Assembly: GCA_030054025.1 (NCBI GenBank)
Contig: JASGCQ010000023.1
Location: 1 to 32,106, forward strand
Reading direction: 5' to 3'
Length of the DNA stretch: 32,106 bases
From: Phycisphaerales bacterium
GTDB lineage: Bacteria > Bacteroidota > Bacteroidia > Chitinophagales > Chitinophagaceae
Positions 14,072-23,971 of the stretch are shown here, in pieces. Position 1 is the first letter of the stretch; each line of letters opens with the position of its first letter. The notes beneath the pieces were generated by a model, which saw nothing but the letters and a program-made list of their open reading frames with translations, did no database searches and was not told the origin of the DNA. A program made the translations under genes and the position numbers.

Positions 14072-17000
14072 ATGAAAAAATTATCCTTAAACCTATTGGG
14101 CTTACTTACTGCGGTGTTTGTTTTGTTTTCGATTGGCAATGCCAGTGCTAACAGAGCTGCGGCTGGAGAAATTTCTTACAAATGGGTTAGTGCTTCTACT
14201 TATAAACTCACCTATACTTTTTATAAAGATTGCGGTGGGGCTACAGCCGAGCCTAACACAGTTAATTTGTGTTATTACAATACTTGTAATACCGATAAAG
14301 GTAATGTAAGCCTTACCAAAGTAGCCCCTTTGGGTTCTAATGGTTTGCCTGTTCAAAACGCTTGTGCTAGCGGCTCTACTACTACTTGTAGCAGCCCGGC
14401 AGGTACTTTGCGCGGCTATCGCAAATGGGTATATGAAGGTTCAGTCACTTTACCTTCTGCCTGCGATTCTTGGCATTTCATCGTGTCTATTGGCTTTCGT
14501 AATGGGGCGATTACGAACTACACTGTACCAGGTGCTAACAACAATTTATATACCGAAGCTACGCTCAACAATGTAGATGCTCCTACCAGTTCGTCTCCTA
14601 CTTTTGCTTTAGACCCTATCCAATATATGTGTGCCGGCAGTAAACAAAGTTTCGATTATTCGGGTACCGATGCCGATGGTGACGCACTTTCTTATTCTTT
14701 GATAGACCCTGCCAGTGCTGCCGACAATCAAGTAACTTGTTTTATTCCGCCTACCGTTACTTCTTATGTTTTTGGTGGAGCGTTATCTGGTACTTCATTG
14801 GCTACCAATCCATTTTTGACTACCAATACTTTTAATCTTAGCGGAACAAGTGGGATGATGACTTTTACCCCCGCTGCCTTGACTGTTCAAGTGCCTCAAT
14901 TGGCCTTGTTGGTGACGAAAAAGCGCGGAACTAAAGTAGTCGGTTCTGTTATTCGCGATATGCAATTTGTGATTTCTACAGGCTGTGCAGGTACCATTAC
15001 CAATTTTGCGCTACGCCCAGTTCCTGTATCTACTGGTATTTTGATAGACCCTACTGGCAAAGGCGGTCAAGTTTGTCCTAATGCGGCACACCATATTTGC
15101 TTTACCATACGAACCACTGCTCCTGGATCTACGATTACTGTACTTGGCGATAACCACCTTACTTTTTCGCCTACTTCAGGCACTTCTACCATGACTCCTT
15201 ACGCAGGTTCGGGTACAGATACTGTAAATGCTTGTTTTGATTGGACTCCTAATGAAACCGATGAAGGGATAAAATATTTGGTGATTAAGAGTGCCTTGTG
15301 TGTGTCTGGAAATCCTCTGGTCTATCGTTTAGATACTATTACTATTGATATTGTCAAAACTGTGAAACTTACAACTACCGACACTTTTATTTGTCTTGGA
15401 GAAAAAACCACAATTTGTGCTACGCCAGATGATATTAATTCATTTAATTACGAGACTTATCCCCCAGGCTTACCTGGTGGAATTGTAACCAGTACAGGTG
15501 CCCCTTGCACCGATGTATTGCCTTTTTCTACTATGTTTTTCCGTTTTTTTACAGATAGTATTCCTAGTTTTTGTCCTAGAACCGACTATCCCGCTTTGAA
15601 TACAAACGAAGCACTCATAAAAATTGTGGTGGTAAATCCTAAAATAAATGCTGGACCCGATACTGTATTGTGTACCTATGATTCCCTTCAATTGAATGGC
15701 AACTTAATCAATCCTCAACCCGAATTGACCTATAAATGGAGATGGGAAGCCATAACTTTCTCTCCTGGAAATTGGTTGAGTGATACCACTAAGGTAAACC
15801 CTGTGATGCGTATGCCTGTAGGTATCGATCCTGCGCTCATTCCCGATTCTATAACATACTTATTACGTCTTACTCCATATCCCGATACTACATGTGCAAA
15901 AACAGATACTGTGACGGTGTATATACTCAAAGGTTTTTATATCCTCACAGGCGATTCGCTTTCAACATTTACGGGGCTCGGTCATAAAGGTCGCCAAAAA
16001 GGTATCAGTGATACGAGTATTTGTTCTGGCAAATCTATAACGATACAAGGTTGGGGCGATCAACGTTACGAATATATATGGACTCCCGCTGCTGGAGTAT
16101 CCACACCTAGTGCTTTTGTGCCGGGGCCGGGTATGACGATAACGCCGACTGCCACTACTACCTTTAGCCTGACGGCACATAGAAATGGTTGTAGAGATAG
16201 CACGAAAAAAATAAATATAACTATTGAGTCTATCCCTACGGTAAATATAGGGCCGGATAGAGTGAAATGTTTTGGCGATACGGCTAATTTAGAAGCCACA
16301 ATCAACCCCGATCCAGCAACATTTACTAAATACAAATATGCGTGGACTCCTGGTGGTGCGCTCTCTCGTACAGATACCTTATATTGCTACTTTACGAGCT
16401 ATATTACGGAGACTATCACAATGACGGTAACTACGCCTGCTGGCTGTTCTGGAAAAGATGATGTAACTATCATTGTGCAACCACGTAAATTTTTGACACC
16501 TGGTGCGGATATGACTATTTGCCCGGGAGATACGGCACAAATCAGTGTTACAGGCGATCCTAAGTTGAAATCAGTAACTTGGAAACCACTCATCAATATT
16601 GATTCTATTCATTCATTGGCACCTAAAGTATGGCCTCCCTTTTCTTTAGATTATGTGGTATTGGGTGTAGATAGTAATCGTTGTATTGACTCTACCATGG
16701 TGAAAGTAACGGTACGTCCTAACGCTTTGATTTACTTACCCGATAGCGTTACTATTTATCCTGGCGAAACTTATCAAATGGATCCGCAAGATAATTGTTT
16801 GTTTCACACGTGGTTTCCACCTATTGGTTTAGACAATGCGAAGATTGCAAGACCAAAAGCTAGTCCTTTGTTGAATACGACCTATTATTTAAAAGGCGTT
16901 ACCAGTGCAGGTTGTGTTGCCAATGATTCTATTTATGTCTTCGTAGCTCCAGATTCTTACATAGATGTTCCTAATGCATTTACTCCAGGCAATAGTGAAA

Positions 17001-17227
17001 ATGCTACCTTCAAAGTGACTCATTTGGGCGATGCGACGCTTAAATCCTTTACCATATATGATCGTTGGGGATTGAAAGTATTTGAAGGCAAAGATTTGAG
17101 CCAAGGATGGGATGGTAGCTTTGGTGGACAACCTCAACCTTATGGTGTCTATGTATATGTATTGGAAGTGGTAACTGCTAAGGGTAGATCCATTACGAAA
17201 CAAGGCAATGTAACCCTAATCAGATAA
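14072..17227 (+). CDS. Large secreted protein with T9SS type B sorting domain (1)
   Basis: 1051 residues from the ATG at 14072. The frame is open back to 13934, but those codons lack a signal and overlap the promoter. Residues 1-25 are a signal peptide (LLGLLTAVFVLFSIG). The N-terminal domain (EISYKWVSASTYKLTYTFYKDC and onward) is Cys-rich and shared with the next gene. At least five Ig/PKD-like repeats follow, each beginning with a TxxICxG(D/E)-type segment, near 438, 531, 649, 731 and 815. The last about 90 residues form the CHU_C/gliding-motility-associated C-terminal domain (VPNAFTPG, YDRWGLKVFEG, GWDGSFGGQP, YGVYVYVLEV), which directs T9SS export and surface attachment. It is probably a cell-surface adhesin or matrix protein. 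No enzyme motif is seen. Confidence 0.92.
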   Translation: MKKLSLNLLGLLTAVFVLFSIGNASANRAAAGEISYKWVSASTYKLTYTFYKDCGGATAEPNTVNLCYYNTCNTDKGNVSLTKVAPLGSNGLPVQNACASGSTTTCSSPAGTLRGYRKWVYEGSVTLPSACDSWHFIVSIGFRNGAITNYTVPGANNNLYTEATLNNVDAPTSSSPTFALDPIQYMCAGSKQSFDYSGTDADGDALSYSLIDPASAADNQVTCFIPPTVTSYVFGGALSGTSLATNPFLTTNTFNLSGTSGMMTFTPAALTVQVPQLALLVTKKRGTKVVGSVIRDMQFVISTGCAGTITNFALRPVPVSTGILIDPTGKGGQVCPNAAHHICFTIRTTAPGSTITVLGDNHLTFSPTSGTSTMTPYAGSGTDTVNACFDWTPNETDEGIKYLVIKSALCVSGNPLVYRLDTITIDIVKTVKLTTTDTFICLGEKTTICATPDDINSFNYETYPPGLPGGIVTSTGAPCTDVLPFSTMFFRFFTDSIPSFCPRTDYPALNTNEALIKIVVVNPKINAGPDTVLCTYDSLQLNGNLINPQPELTYKWRWEAITFSPGNWLSDTTKVNPVMRMPVGIDPALIPDSITYLLRLTPYPDTTCAKTDTVTVYILKGFYILTGDSLSTFTGLGHKGRQKGISDTSICSGKSITIQGWGDQRYEYIWTPAAGVSTPSAFVPGPGMTITPTATTTFSLTAHRNGCRDSTKKINITIESIPTVNIGPDRVKCFGDTANLEATINPDPATFTKYKYAWTPGGALSRTDTLYCYFTSYITETITMTVTTPAGCSGKDDVTIIVQPRKFLTPGADMTICPGDTAQISVTGDPKLKSVTWKPLINIDSIHSLAPKVWPPFSLDYVVLGVDSNRCIDSTMVKVTVRPNALIYLPDSVTIYPGETYQMDPQDNCLFHTWFPPIGLDNAKIARPKASPLLNTTYYLKGVTSAGCVANDSIYVFVAPDSYIDVPNAFTPGNSENATFKVTHLGDATLKSFTIYDRWGLKVFEGKDLSQGWDGSFGGQPQPYGVYVYVLEVVTAKGRSITKQGNVTLIR

Positions 17228-17265
17228 AAAATAACTTTATAAATCAAACACTAAAAAACAGAATA

Positions 17266-20200
17266 ATGAATAAGGTATCAAAATGGATGACTGCAATAAA
17301 GTTTTGCTTCTTGAGCACGCTTTTACTAGGTCTTACGATAAATGCTCATGCAACCCATTTGGCTGCTGCTGATATCCATGTGGACTATGTGGGTACTGGG
17401 CCTACGGACTATACTTATAAAGTAACGTATAATTTGTATAAATCTTGTGAACCTGGTTCAGCATCTTTGGGGCCTTCAGTAACGCTTGAGTGGACTTCTT
17501 CCTGTTTCCCGGGTAGTAGTGTTTTGATGACTCCGCCCGTTATTGATACTTTAGACCATTTGTGCGATACCTTTAAGGCGATTAACTCTTGTAGAGATGT
17601 CACTTCTATTTTCCCCGCATTTGTGCGTCATTCTTGGGTAGAGACGGTGACTTTGTCTGGGCCTTGTACCGATTGGGTATTCTCCGTTTGTGAAGGTAAT
17701 CGTAATAATCTCATTTTGAATTTACTATCACCGAGTAGTACTTTTATTTATGTAGATGCGATGATTAACAATAGCAAGAAAGCTAATATAAACACGCCAA
17801 GATATACCATAGACCCGATTCCTTATTTTTGCCAGAATGTAAAATGTGTATTCCCCAATGCACCAGTTGACCCAGATTTGGATAGTACCGTATCTTTTAA
17901 TGTGCAACCAAGAACTTGTCTGCCAGTTACCTCGATAGCTTATAGCTGCCCAGGTGCTCCTGCATTTTGTTATTCTTTGCTCAATCCTATTGCTTCTGCG
18001 ATTACGAATCCTTATGCTGTAGATGCGAATACGGGTACTGCTACATTTACCCCAACTACTCTTGGTAAATTTGTGATTGCTTTTCAAACCAAAGATTACG
18101 ATAAAACAACGGGCGAATTGCTGGGTTATACCACTCGAGATGTCCAAGTTTCTGTTTTGGGATGCGTTTCTCCCCCACCCACGAGTGATACTTTCCCCTT
18201 TAATGAAGCGGGTTGTTATGTAGAGAAGCCATCGGGTACTGTGTTTGCTTGTCCTGGTCAAAATATGCGTTTTGACATAGGTTCTTCATCTAATTCTAAC
18301 ACTAATATCATATATGCTCGTTGGGATTTGAGTTCACTAAGTGGTGCTACTTATACTACTGCAGGTGATGGTACTAAGCGTGTGGTGGGTACCTTGAATT
18401 GGACACCAAGCAAAGCCGATGTAGGCGATCATATTCTGAAATTGAGATTTGTGGATTCTACTTGTTCGACAGTTCAGCCTCTGGTAACGGAAAGTTTTTA
18501 TGTGCTCAAGATTACGATATTACCTTATGTAGATGGTGGTAAAGATGGTGTTTATTGCCCGCCGGGCGGTGCTGCTTATAAAATGAAAACGAAATTGGAG
18601 CCAGGTATGCGCTACAAATGGACGAGTATTTTTGGTTCGCCAACATCCCCTCCTCCATTTATGGATAATGACACTTTTGCACGCCCTGAAGTACAACCTT
18701 CGGTTTATACTAGTTACTTGGTTCAAGGAAGTGTTTACAGGGATTCTTATCGCTGTACTACTAGAGATACAGTAAATGTAAAAGTTAGTGCTCCTTTGAT
18801 TTCGATTGATGCAGGGCCTGAGGACACTGTATGTGCGAATAGGCCAATTACCTTGAAGTCTAGTGTTACTCCTGCGTCTTCTTTGGCATTTGTGGCATGG
18901 ACTCCTTCTGCCACTTTAAATGACACTACTCTTATTAGCCCCACAGCTACGCCATTTATTTCTACCTATTATATTATGTATGCCCAGGATGTGAATGGTT
19001 GTGGCTATTCTGATACGACTAAGATAGTTGTTGATGGATTCTTCCCATTAATGTCGCCATTTGCATCGCGCGACACGGTGTGTTCTGAAGGGTTTACCCA
19101 ATTGTATGCCAATGTAAGCCAACAGCCCTGTGGTGTGGCTCAAAGTTCTTGTTCAGGTGGTGTTCCTACGGATAAAATAATGGGTACAGGTACTATCGCT
19201 TCGGTTAGCCCTACCCCTTTCTATCATTCAGCAAGTTCTGGTGGCGAAAGAATGCAAATATTGTATCAAAGAGACGAATTGTTGGATGCTGGTATCAAGG
19301 CAGGATTCATCAATTCTATGGCTTTCAATTTACCTGCGAAAAATTCATCAGATTCGTTCTATAAGTTTACGATTAAAATGGCATGTACGCCTGATGCTTC
19401 TTTGACTGGTAGTACTATGACGACTTATCCTGGTACAGCTATTGTATTACCTCCTCAATCTGTATTTACTAAAAGTGGCTGGAATACTTTCGTTTTCCCT
19501 AATGCTTATTATTGGGACGGGGCATCTAGCTTGATGATAGAAATTTGTTGGAGCAAAGCTTCAGGTACTTATGGTGGCACTCCAGATCCTGTTTTCTGTA
19601 CCAATACAAGCTATACAAGTGTTAAGTATATTCCTTATTACACTACCCCTACTCCTACAATGGGTGATGGCTGTTCTTTGGCTGCTGCTACCCCCTTGTT
19701 ATCTTCTGCTCGCCCAAATATTAAGTTTAATGTTTGTATTACCCCAAGCTTGTTCAAATATTCTTGGACTCCTATTAGCTTCTTGAATCAGCCAGATTCT
19801 GCAAATACTAATGTAGATGGCATTACCAATAGCACTAATTATACCATTGAAGTAACTGCGGCATCCAATCCAAAATGTTTTTCAACAGGAATATTACCTA
19901 TTGGTGTAGATAGAACAAATAGTGTAACTGCACTGCCTTTGAGCCCTGTTATTCATTGCCGCCCTGGTTATTTCTATGATTTGGATGCGAGTGGTAATGG
20001 TCCTAAGCCATTCCGTAATTTACCTTGCGGTACCAGTGATTTAGTAACTTGTGGCGTACCTGATCTTAAAGTAATAGCTAATCCTAGTACTAGAACTGCT
20101 ATTGCAGAACCTGATAATCATCCTTTCAATGGCAATCATACTACGGCACACACACAATTTATCATACCTAAGTCTTCGTTCCGTAATGCTAACATCACTT

Positions 20201-21555
20201 CTGGTACTATACGCACAATTGCTATAGATGCAGCTTCTGCCAGCGGAATGGATTTCAAGAATTTGAAAATTGGTTTGAAATGTACCGATACGAAACAATT
20301 TACTTCTACTGCTCCTATAGCATTTGAGTCTGGTGTAATACCTGTTTACAGCACAGCATCTAAAGTGTTCAATGTGTCGGGATACCATGTATTTACATTG
20401 ACTACTCCATATAACTGGGATACTTCGATGAATCTATTGATTGACTTCTGTTATGCACAAGCCGTTGCAAGTGCTGGGCCAAGTATCAATATGTACCCAA
20501 CCCCAGGTTTCAACCTGATGGTGAAATCATATCAGACTTCAGGTGATGTCTGTACCAACCCAAGTACAGAAATAGGGCCGACAACTTTCGAGTTATTGCC
20601 TACTTTCCAAATCGGTTTCTGTAGTGCAGGTGATACAGACTTTACTTACCAATGGACTCCTGGCGACTATTTTAAAGATTCTCTGATGAAAAATCCATCG
20701 GTTTATATCGGTAAGGATACCAAAGTGTTTGTAACTACTCGTGGTAGAAGCGGTTGCTTGGTAAAAGATTCGGTTACCATCATTGTTCCTAAAAATGAAC
20801 GCTTTGTTACTCAGGATACTACTATATGTTTGAATGAGTCTATCCAATTGCGTTCTTATAACGGAATTAAAACTAAATGGTATGAGACTACGAGCAATTC
20901 GAAATATGATTTCGCCTCTTCCATAACTTGCGACAGTTGCGAACGTACGATCGCTAAACCTAAACAAACGACTACTTATTATGCCGCTGTAACGGATGCT
21001 AATGGTTGTGTGGATACATTACAAACCACATTGACGGTCAAACCATTGCCGGTTATCAATATTAAAAATGCCGATATGCTACTCAAATACGGCAAAAGCG
21101 TTGTGCTGAATGTCTTTGGCGGCACCCAGTATTTCTGGACACCTATGGCAGGCATCAGTAATCCGAACCATGTAAGCCCTACTGCACAACCGATGGTAAC
21201 AACTACTTATCATGTTGTAGGTATAGGCATGAATGGTTGCCGTGGAGAAGATAGTGTAAAAATAACGATTGACTATAGAAGCCCAATATCTGTGCCTTCT
21301 GCATTTACACCAAATGGTGATGATAAGAACGATAAATTCCGTGTGTTAGGTGTTACTTTCCAAACTTTGACAGAATTTAGAGTATTCAATCGTTGGGGTC
21401 AACAGATCTTCACTACCCAAAACATCAATGATGGTTGGGATGGAACCTTCAACGGTAAGCCAATGGATATGGGAGTGTATAGCTACATTATCAGAGTTGG
21501 ATATCCTGACGGATCTTCTGAGACTTTTAAAGGTGATGTCACTTTGATTAGGTAG
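17266..21555 (+). CDS. Large secreted protein with T9SS type B sorting domain (2)
   Basis: 1429 residues, a tandem paralogue of the preceding protein that begins 38 bases later without an obvious promoter, so probably co-transcribed. The signal peptide is at 1-29 (FCFLSTLLLGLTINAHA). The shared N-terminal domain (AAADIHVDYVGTG, YKVTYNLYKSC) is followed by Ig/PKD-like repeats starting near 430, 521, 604 and 1186. Two copies of a roughly 170-200-residue domain, near 630-825 and 955-1120, are inserted between them. Both copies have a conserved order: a strand with GFI/GTI, IKMACT/IGLKCT, GWNTFVFPNAYYWD/GYHVFTLTTPYNWD, then LMIEICW/LLIDFCY. The sorting domain at the end is complete (VPSAFTPNGDDKNDKF, FNRWGQQIF, GWDGTFNGKPMDMGVYSY). 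It is likely a surface adhesin. A terminator follows. Confidence 0.92.
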   Translation: MNKVSKWMTAIKFCFLSTLLLGLTINAHATHLAAADIHVDYVGTGPTDYTYKVTYNLYKSCEPGSASLGPSVTLEWTSSCFPGSSVLMTPPVIDTLDHLCDTFKAINSCRDVTSIFPAFVRHSWVETVTLSGPCTDWVFSVCEGNRNNLILNLLSPSSTFIYVDAMINNSKKANINTPRYTIDPIPYFCQNVKCVFPNAPVDPDLDSTVSFNVQPRTCLPVTSIAYSCPGAPAFCYSLLNPIASAITNPYAVDANTGTATFTPTTLGKFVIAFQTKDYDKTTGELLGYTTRDVQVSVLGCVSPPPTSDTFPFNEAGCYVEKPSGTVFACPGQNMRFDIGSSSNSNTNIIYARWDLSSLSGATYTTAGDGTKRVVGTLNWTPSKADVGDHILKLRFVDSTCSTVQPLVTESFYVLKITILPYVDGGKDGVYCPPGGAAYKMKTKLEPGMRYKWTSIFGSPTSPPPFMDNDTFARPEVQPSVYTSYLVQGSVYRDSYRCTTRDTVNVKVSAPLISIDAGPEDTVCANRPITLKSSVTPASSLAFVAWTPSATLNDTTLISPTATPFISTYYIMYAQDVNGCGYSDTTKIVVDGFFPLMSPFASRDTVCSEGFTQLYANVSQQPCGVAQSSCSGGVPTDKIMGTGTIASVSPTPFYHSASSGGERMQILYQRDELLDAGIKAGFINSMAFNLPAKNSSDSFYKFTIKMACTPDASLTGSTMTTYPGTAIVLPPQSVFTKSGWNTFVFPNAYYWDGASSLMIEICWSKASGTYGGTPDPVFCTNTSYTSVKYIPYYTTPTPTMGDGCSLAAATPLLSSARPNIKFNVCITPSLFKYSWTPISFLNQPDSANTNVDGITNSTNYTIEVTAASNPKCFSTGILPIGVDRTNSVTALPLSPVIHCRPGYFYDLDASGNGPKPFRNLPCGTSDLVTCGVPDLKVIANPSTRTAIAEPDNHPFNGNHTTAHTQFIIPKSSFRNANITSGTIRTIAIDAASASGMDFKNLKIGLKCTDTKQFTSTAPIAFESGVIPVYSTASKVFNVSGYHVFTLTTPYNWDTSMNLLIDFCYAQAVASAGPSINMYPTPGFNLMVKSYQTSGDVCTNPSTEIGPTTFELLPTFQIGFCSAGDTDFTYQWTPGDYFKDSLMKNPSVYIGKDTKVFVTTRGRSGCLVKDSVTIIVPKNERFVTQDTTICLNESIQLRSYNGIKTKWYETTSNSKYDFASSITCDSCERTIAKPKQTTTYYAAVTDANGCVDTLQTTLTVKPLPVINIKNADMLLKYGKSVVLNVFGGTQYFWTPMAGISNPNHVSPTAQPMVTTTYHVVGIGMNGCRGEDSVKITIDYRSPISVPSAFTPNGDDKNDKFRVLGVTFQTLTEFRVFNRWGQQIFTTQNINDGWDGTFNGKPMDMGVYSYIIRVGYPDGSSETFKGDVTLIR

Positions 21556-21581
21556 TATTAAGAGTAAGCAGTAAAATCAAG

Positions 21582-21615
21582 AAGCGGTTGCAAATAAAAA
21601 TTGCAACCGCTTTTT
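21582..21615 (+). terminator. Strong rho-independent terminator after the secreted proteins
   Basis: A perfect 12-bp stem, AAGCGGTTGCAA (21582-21593) with TTGCAACCGCTT (21601-21612), closes a 7-base A-rich loop and is followed by TTT. It ends the 14072-21555 operon and separates it from the tviB gene. Confidence 0.92.
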
Positions 21616-21651
21616 GTTGTGCTAAAGAAAGTAAATTCATAAAATATCAAT

Positions 21652-21659
21652 TACTTTTG
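21652..21659 (+). promoter_or_regulatory. Bacteroidota -7 element upstream of tviB
   Basis: TACTTTTG fits TAnnTTTG and ends 18 bases before the ATG at 21678. This supports that start over the upstream ATG at 21588, which lies inside the terminator. No TTTG at the -33 spacing was found. Confidence 0.5.
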
Positions 21660-21677
21660 CACTTGAAATTTCAAAAA

Positions 21678-22967
21678 ATGTACCAAAGGATTATTAATAA
21701 AGAAGCGAAAGTAGCATTGGTTGGTCTAGGCTATGTGGGTTTACCTATTGCATTAGCTTTTGCCAAAAAAATCAAAGTAATCGGATTTGATATTAATGCT
21801 TTGCGTATTGATATGATGCGAAATGCAATTGACCCTAGTAATGAATTGGATTCACTTGCTTTTGCCAATTCAGACATTGTATTTACAAATGACTTAGAAG
21901 TTCTTAAAGAAGCCAATTTTTTTATCATTGCAGTACCAACTCCTGTAGATGATCATAATGTACCTGATTTGACACCCGTTTTGAAAGCTTCGGAAACAAT
22001 TGGAAAAGTGATTAAAAAGGGCGATTATGTTGTTTATGAATCTACTGTTTATCCTGGATGTACAGAGGAAGATTGTTTGCCTGTAATCGAAAAAATATCT
22101 GGATTAAAAGCAGGCGTAGATTTTATGTATGGCTATTCTCCAGAGCGTATCAATCCAGGAGACAAAGTGCATACCTTGGAGAATGTAGTAAAAGTTGTTT
22201 CGGGCTCTAATTGCGAGGCTTTGGATATTATTGCCAAAACGTACGAGCTAGTAGTTTCGGCAGGTGTGCATCGCGCTTCTTCGGTAAAAGTAGCAGAGGC
22301 TGCTAAAATAATAGAAAATACTCAACGTGATTTGAATATTGCTTTGATGAATGAATTGTCTATTATATTCGACAAGATGGGTATTAACACATACGAAGTA
22401 TTAGAGGCAGCGGGTACTAAGTGGAATTTCCTTAAATTTTTCCCTGGATTGGTAGGTGGGCATTGCATAGGGGTAGATCCATATTATCTGACTTACAAAT
22501 CATCTCAATTGGGTTATAACTCGAGAGTGATACTTTCGGGAAGAACAATTAACGATGAGATGGCAGTGCATGTAGCCAAGAAGACAGTGCAAGCCATTAT
22601 TAAATCCAGTATTAATATTGCTCAATCAAAAGTATTGGTGATGGGTTGTACTTTTAAAGAGAATGTGTCAGACATTCGCAATTCTAAAGTAGCCGATGTC
22701 GTAAAGGAATTGCAAGCATTTAATGTTACTGTGCATGTAACAGATACGCACGCTGATAGCGAAGAGTTGCTACACGAATATGGTTTTGGATTGGTAAAAG
22801 ATATAGAAAAGGATTATGATGCTGTCATTATAGCTGTTAATCACGAGTCTTATAATCAATACGAAGAGTCTTATTTTGAAAGTATTACTAAACCTGATGC
22901 TTTAATCGTAGATTTGAAAGGCGTTTACAGAAACAAAATCACCCATCTAAAATATTGGAGCCTTTAG
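21678..22967 (+). CDS. tviB: UDP-N-acetyl-D-glucosamine/galactosamine 6-dehydrogenase
   Basis: NAD-dependent four-electron oxidation of the C6 hydroxyl of UDP-GlcNAc or UDP-GalNAc to the uronic acid, feeding capsule or O-antigen synthesis. It is 429 residues, the usual length. The NAD-binding GLGYVGLPIA starts at residue 16. YESTVYPGCTEEDC and YGYSPERINPGDK are UDP-HexNAc dehydrogenase signatures. The catalytic cysteine is Cys263 in GGHCIGVDPYYLT. The sequence closely follows the TviB/WbpO pattern (AEAAKIIENTQRDLNIALMNEL). The ATG at 21678 is chosen because it follows the promoter and begins just before the dinucleotide fold. The epimerase gene starts 5 bases after the stop, so the two form the classical UDP-GalNAcA pair. 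Exact substrate order is not provable here. Confidence 0.95.
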   Translation: MYQRIINKEAKVALVGLGYVGLPIALAFAKKIKVIGFDINALRIDMMRNAIDPSNELDSLAFANSDIVFTNDLEVLKEANFFIIAVPTPVDDHNVPDLTPVLKASETIGKVIKKGDYVVYESTVYPGCTEEDCLPVIEKISGLKAGVDFMYGYSPERINPGDKVHTLENVVKVVSGSNCEALDIIAKTYELVVSAGVHRASSVKVAEAAKIIENTQRDLNIALMNELSIIFDKMGINTYEVLEAAGTKWNFLKFFPGLVGGHCIGVDPYYLTYKSSQLGYNSRVILSGRTINDEMAVHVAKKTVQAIIKSSINIAQSKVLVMGCTFKENVSDIRNSKVADVVKELQAFNVTVHVTDTHADSEELLHEYGFGLVKDIEKDYDAVIIAVNHESYNQYEESYFESITKPDALIVDLKGVYRNKITHLKYWSL

Positions 22968-22972
22968 TATAA

Positions 22973-23956
22973 ATGTCGATTTTTCATACAAAAAATATAA
23001 GCCAATATTCTTTTCTAGTTACAGGAGGAGCAGGCTTTATAGGGTCGCATATTGTTGCTTATCTACTCAGTAATGGCGCAAAAAAAGTTCGTGTACTCGA
23101 CAATTTTGCTACGGGTTTGCAAAGTAACGTAGAATTATTTTCTGGTTTTGCCAATTACGAATTCATTAAGGGCGATATCAGAGATTTTGCCACTTGCCAA
23201 AACGCTTGCTTGGATATTGATTATGTAAGCCATCAAGCGGCATTGGGTTCTGTACCGCGCTCAGTTAAAGACCCTGTTGCCAGCAACGAAGTCAATGTTA
23301 GCGGCTTTTTGAATATGCTTACTGCTGCCAAGGATGCCGGAGTACAATCTTTTGTATATGCTTCATCGTCTGCCGTATATGGAGACGAACCCAATCTGCC
23401 TAAAATAGAGGAGCGCATTGGCAATCCTTTATCGCCCTATGCCGTAACTAAAAAGACGAATGAATTGTATGCCGATGTTTTTGCCCGATTATACGGAATG
23501 AACATTATTGGCTTAAGGTATTTTAATGTTTTTGGCGAACGTCAAGACCCTAATGGGTCTTATGCTGCTGTAATGCCTTTGTTTGTCAGCGGTATTATCA
23601 ATAATACGGTGGTATATATCAATGGGGATGGCGAACAAACCCGTGATTTTACTTATGTAGATAATGCAGTTCAGGCCAATATCAGAGCGATGCTCAATGA
23701 TAATCCCGATGCTTTTGGACAGGTCTATAATGTTGCTGTAGGAGAAAAATTTTCTGTCAATTATTTGTATCGAGCCATTCGCGATTTATTACAAATGCCA
23801 CACGAAGCTACCTATCGTCAAGAAAGGGAAGGCGATATTCGTAATTCCTTGGCAGATATCAGCAAGGCGAAAAAATTATTGGGCTACAATCCGCAGTATA
23901 AGTTTGCTGATGGACTCAAATTGACGGTTGATTATTTCAAGAAAGTCTATTCTTAA
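22973..23956 (+). CDS. tviC: UDP-N-acetylglucosamine (uronate) 4-epimerase, TviC/WbpP type
   Basis: Short-chain dehydrogenase/reductase that inverts C4 of UDP-GlcNAc or its uronate, giving the galacto form. It is 327 residues. The nucleotide-binding motif is TGGAGFIG (17-24). The catalytic residues are the Ser/Thr of YASSSAVYGDEP (near 129-131) and Tyr156/Lys160 in YAVTKKTNE. The segments GSVPRSVKDP, GNPLSPYAVTKK, GLRYFNVFGERQDPNGSYAAV and YINGDGEQTRDF are diagnostic of the WbpP/TviC group over GalE or RmlB. It is tightly coupled to the dehydrogenase gene (5 bases). dtd follows after 15 bases, so transcription probably continues through dtd and tadA. Confidence 0.94.
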   Translation: MSIFHTKNISQYSFLVTGGAGFIGSHIVAYLLSNGAKKVRVLDNFATGLQSNVELFSGFANYEFIKGDIRDFATCQNACLDIDYVSHQAALGSVPRSVKDPVASNEVNVSGFLNMLTAAKDAGVQSFVYASSSAVYGDEPNLPKIEERIGNPLSPYAVTKKTNELYADVFARLYGMNIIGLRYFNVFGERQDPNGSYAAVMPLFVSGIINNTVVYINGDGEQTRDFTYVDNAVQANIRAMLNDNPDAFGQVYNVAVGEKFSVNYLYRAIRDLLQMPHEATYRQEREGDIRNSLADISKAKKLLGYNPQYKFADGLKLTVDYFKKVYS

Positions 23957-23971
23957 TACTTTTTCAGCTTC

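Noticed and set aside
21588..21677. Upstream start of the UDP-sugar dehydrogenase
   Set aside because: The ATG at 21588 lies within the terminator hairpin, and the -7 promoter element is downstream of it.
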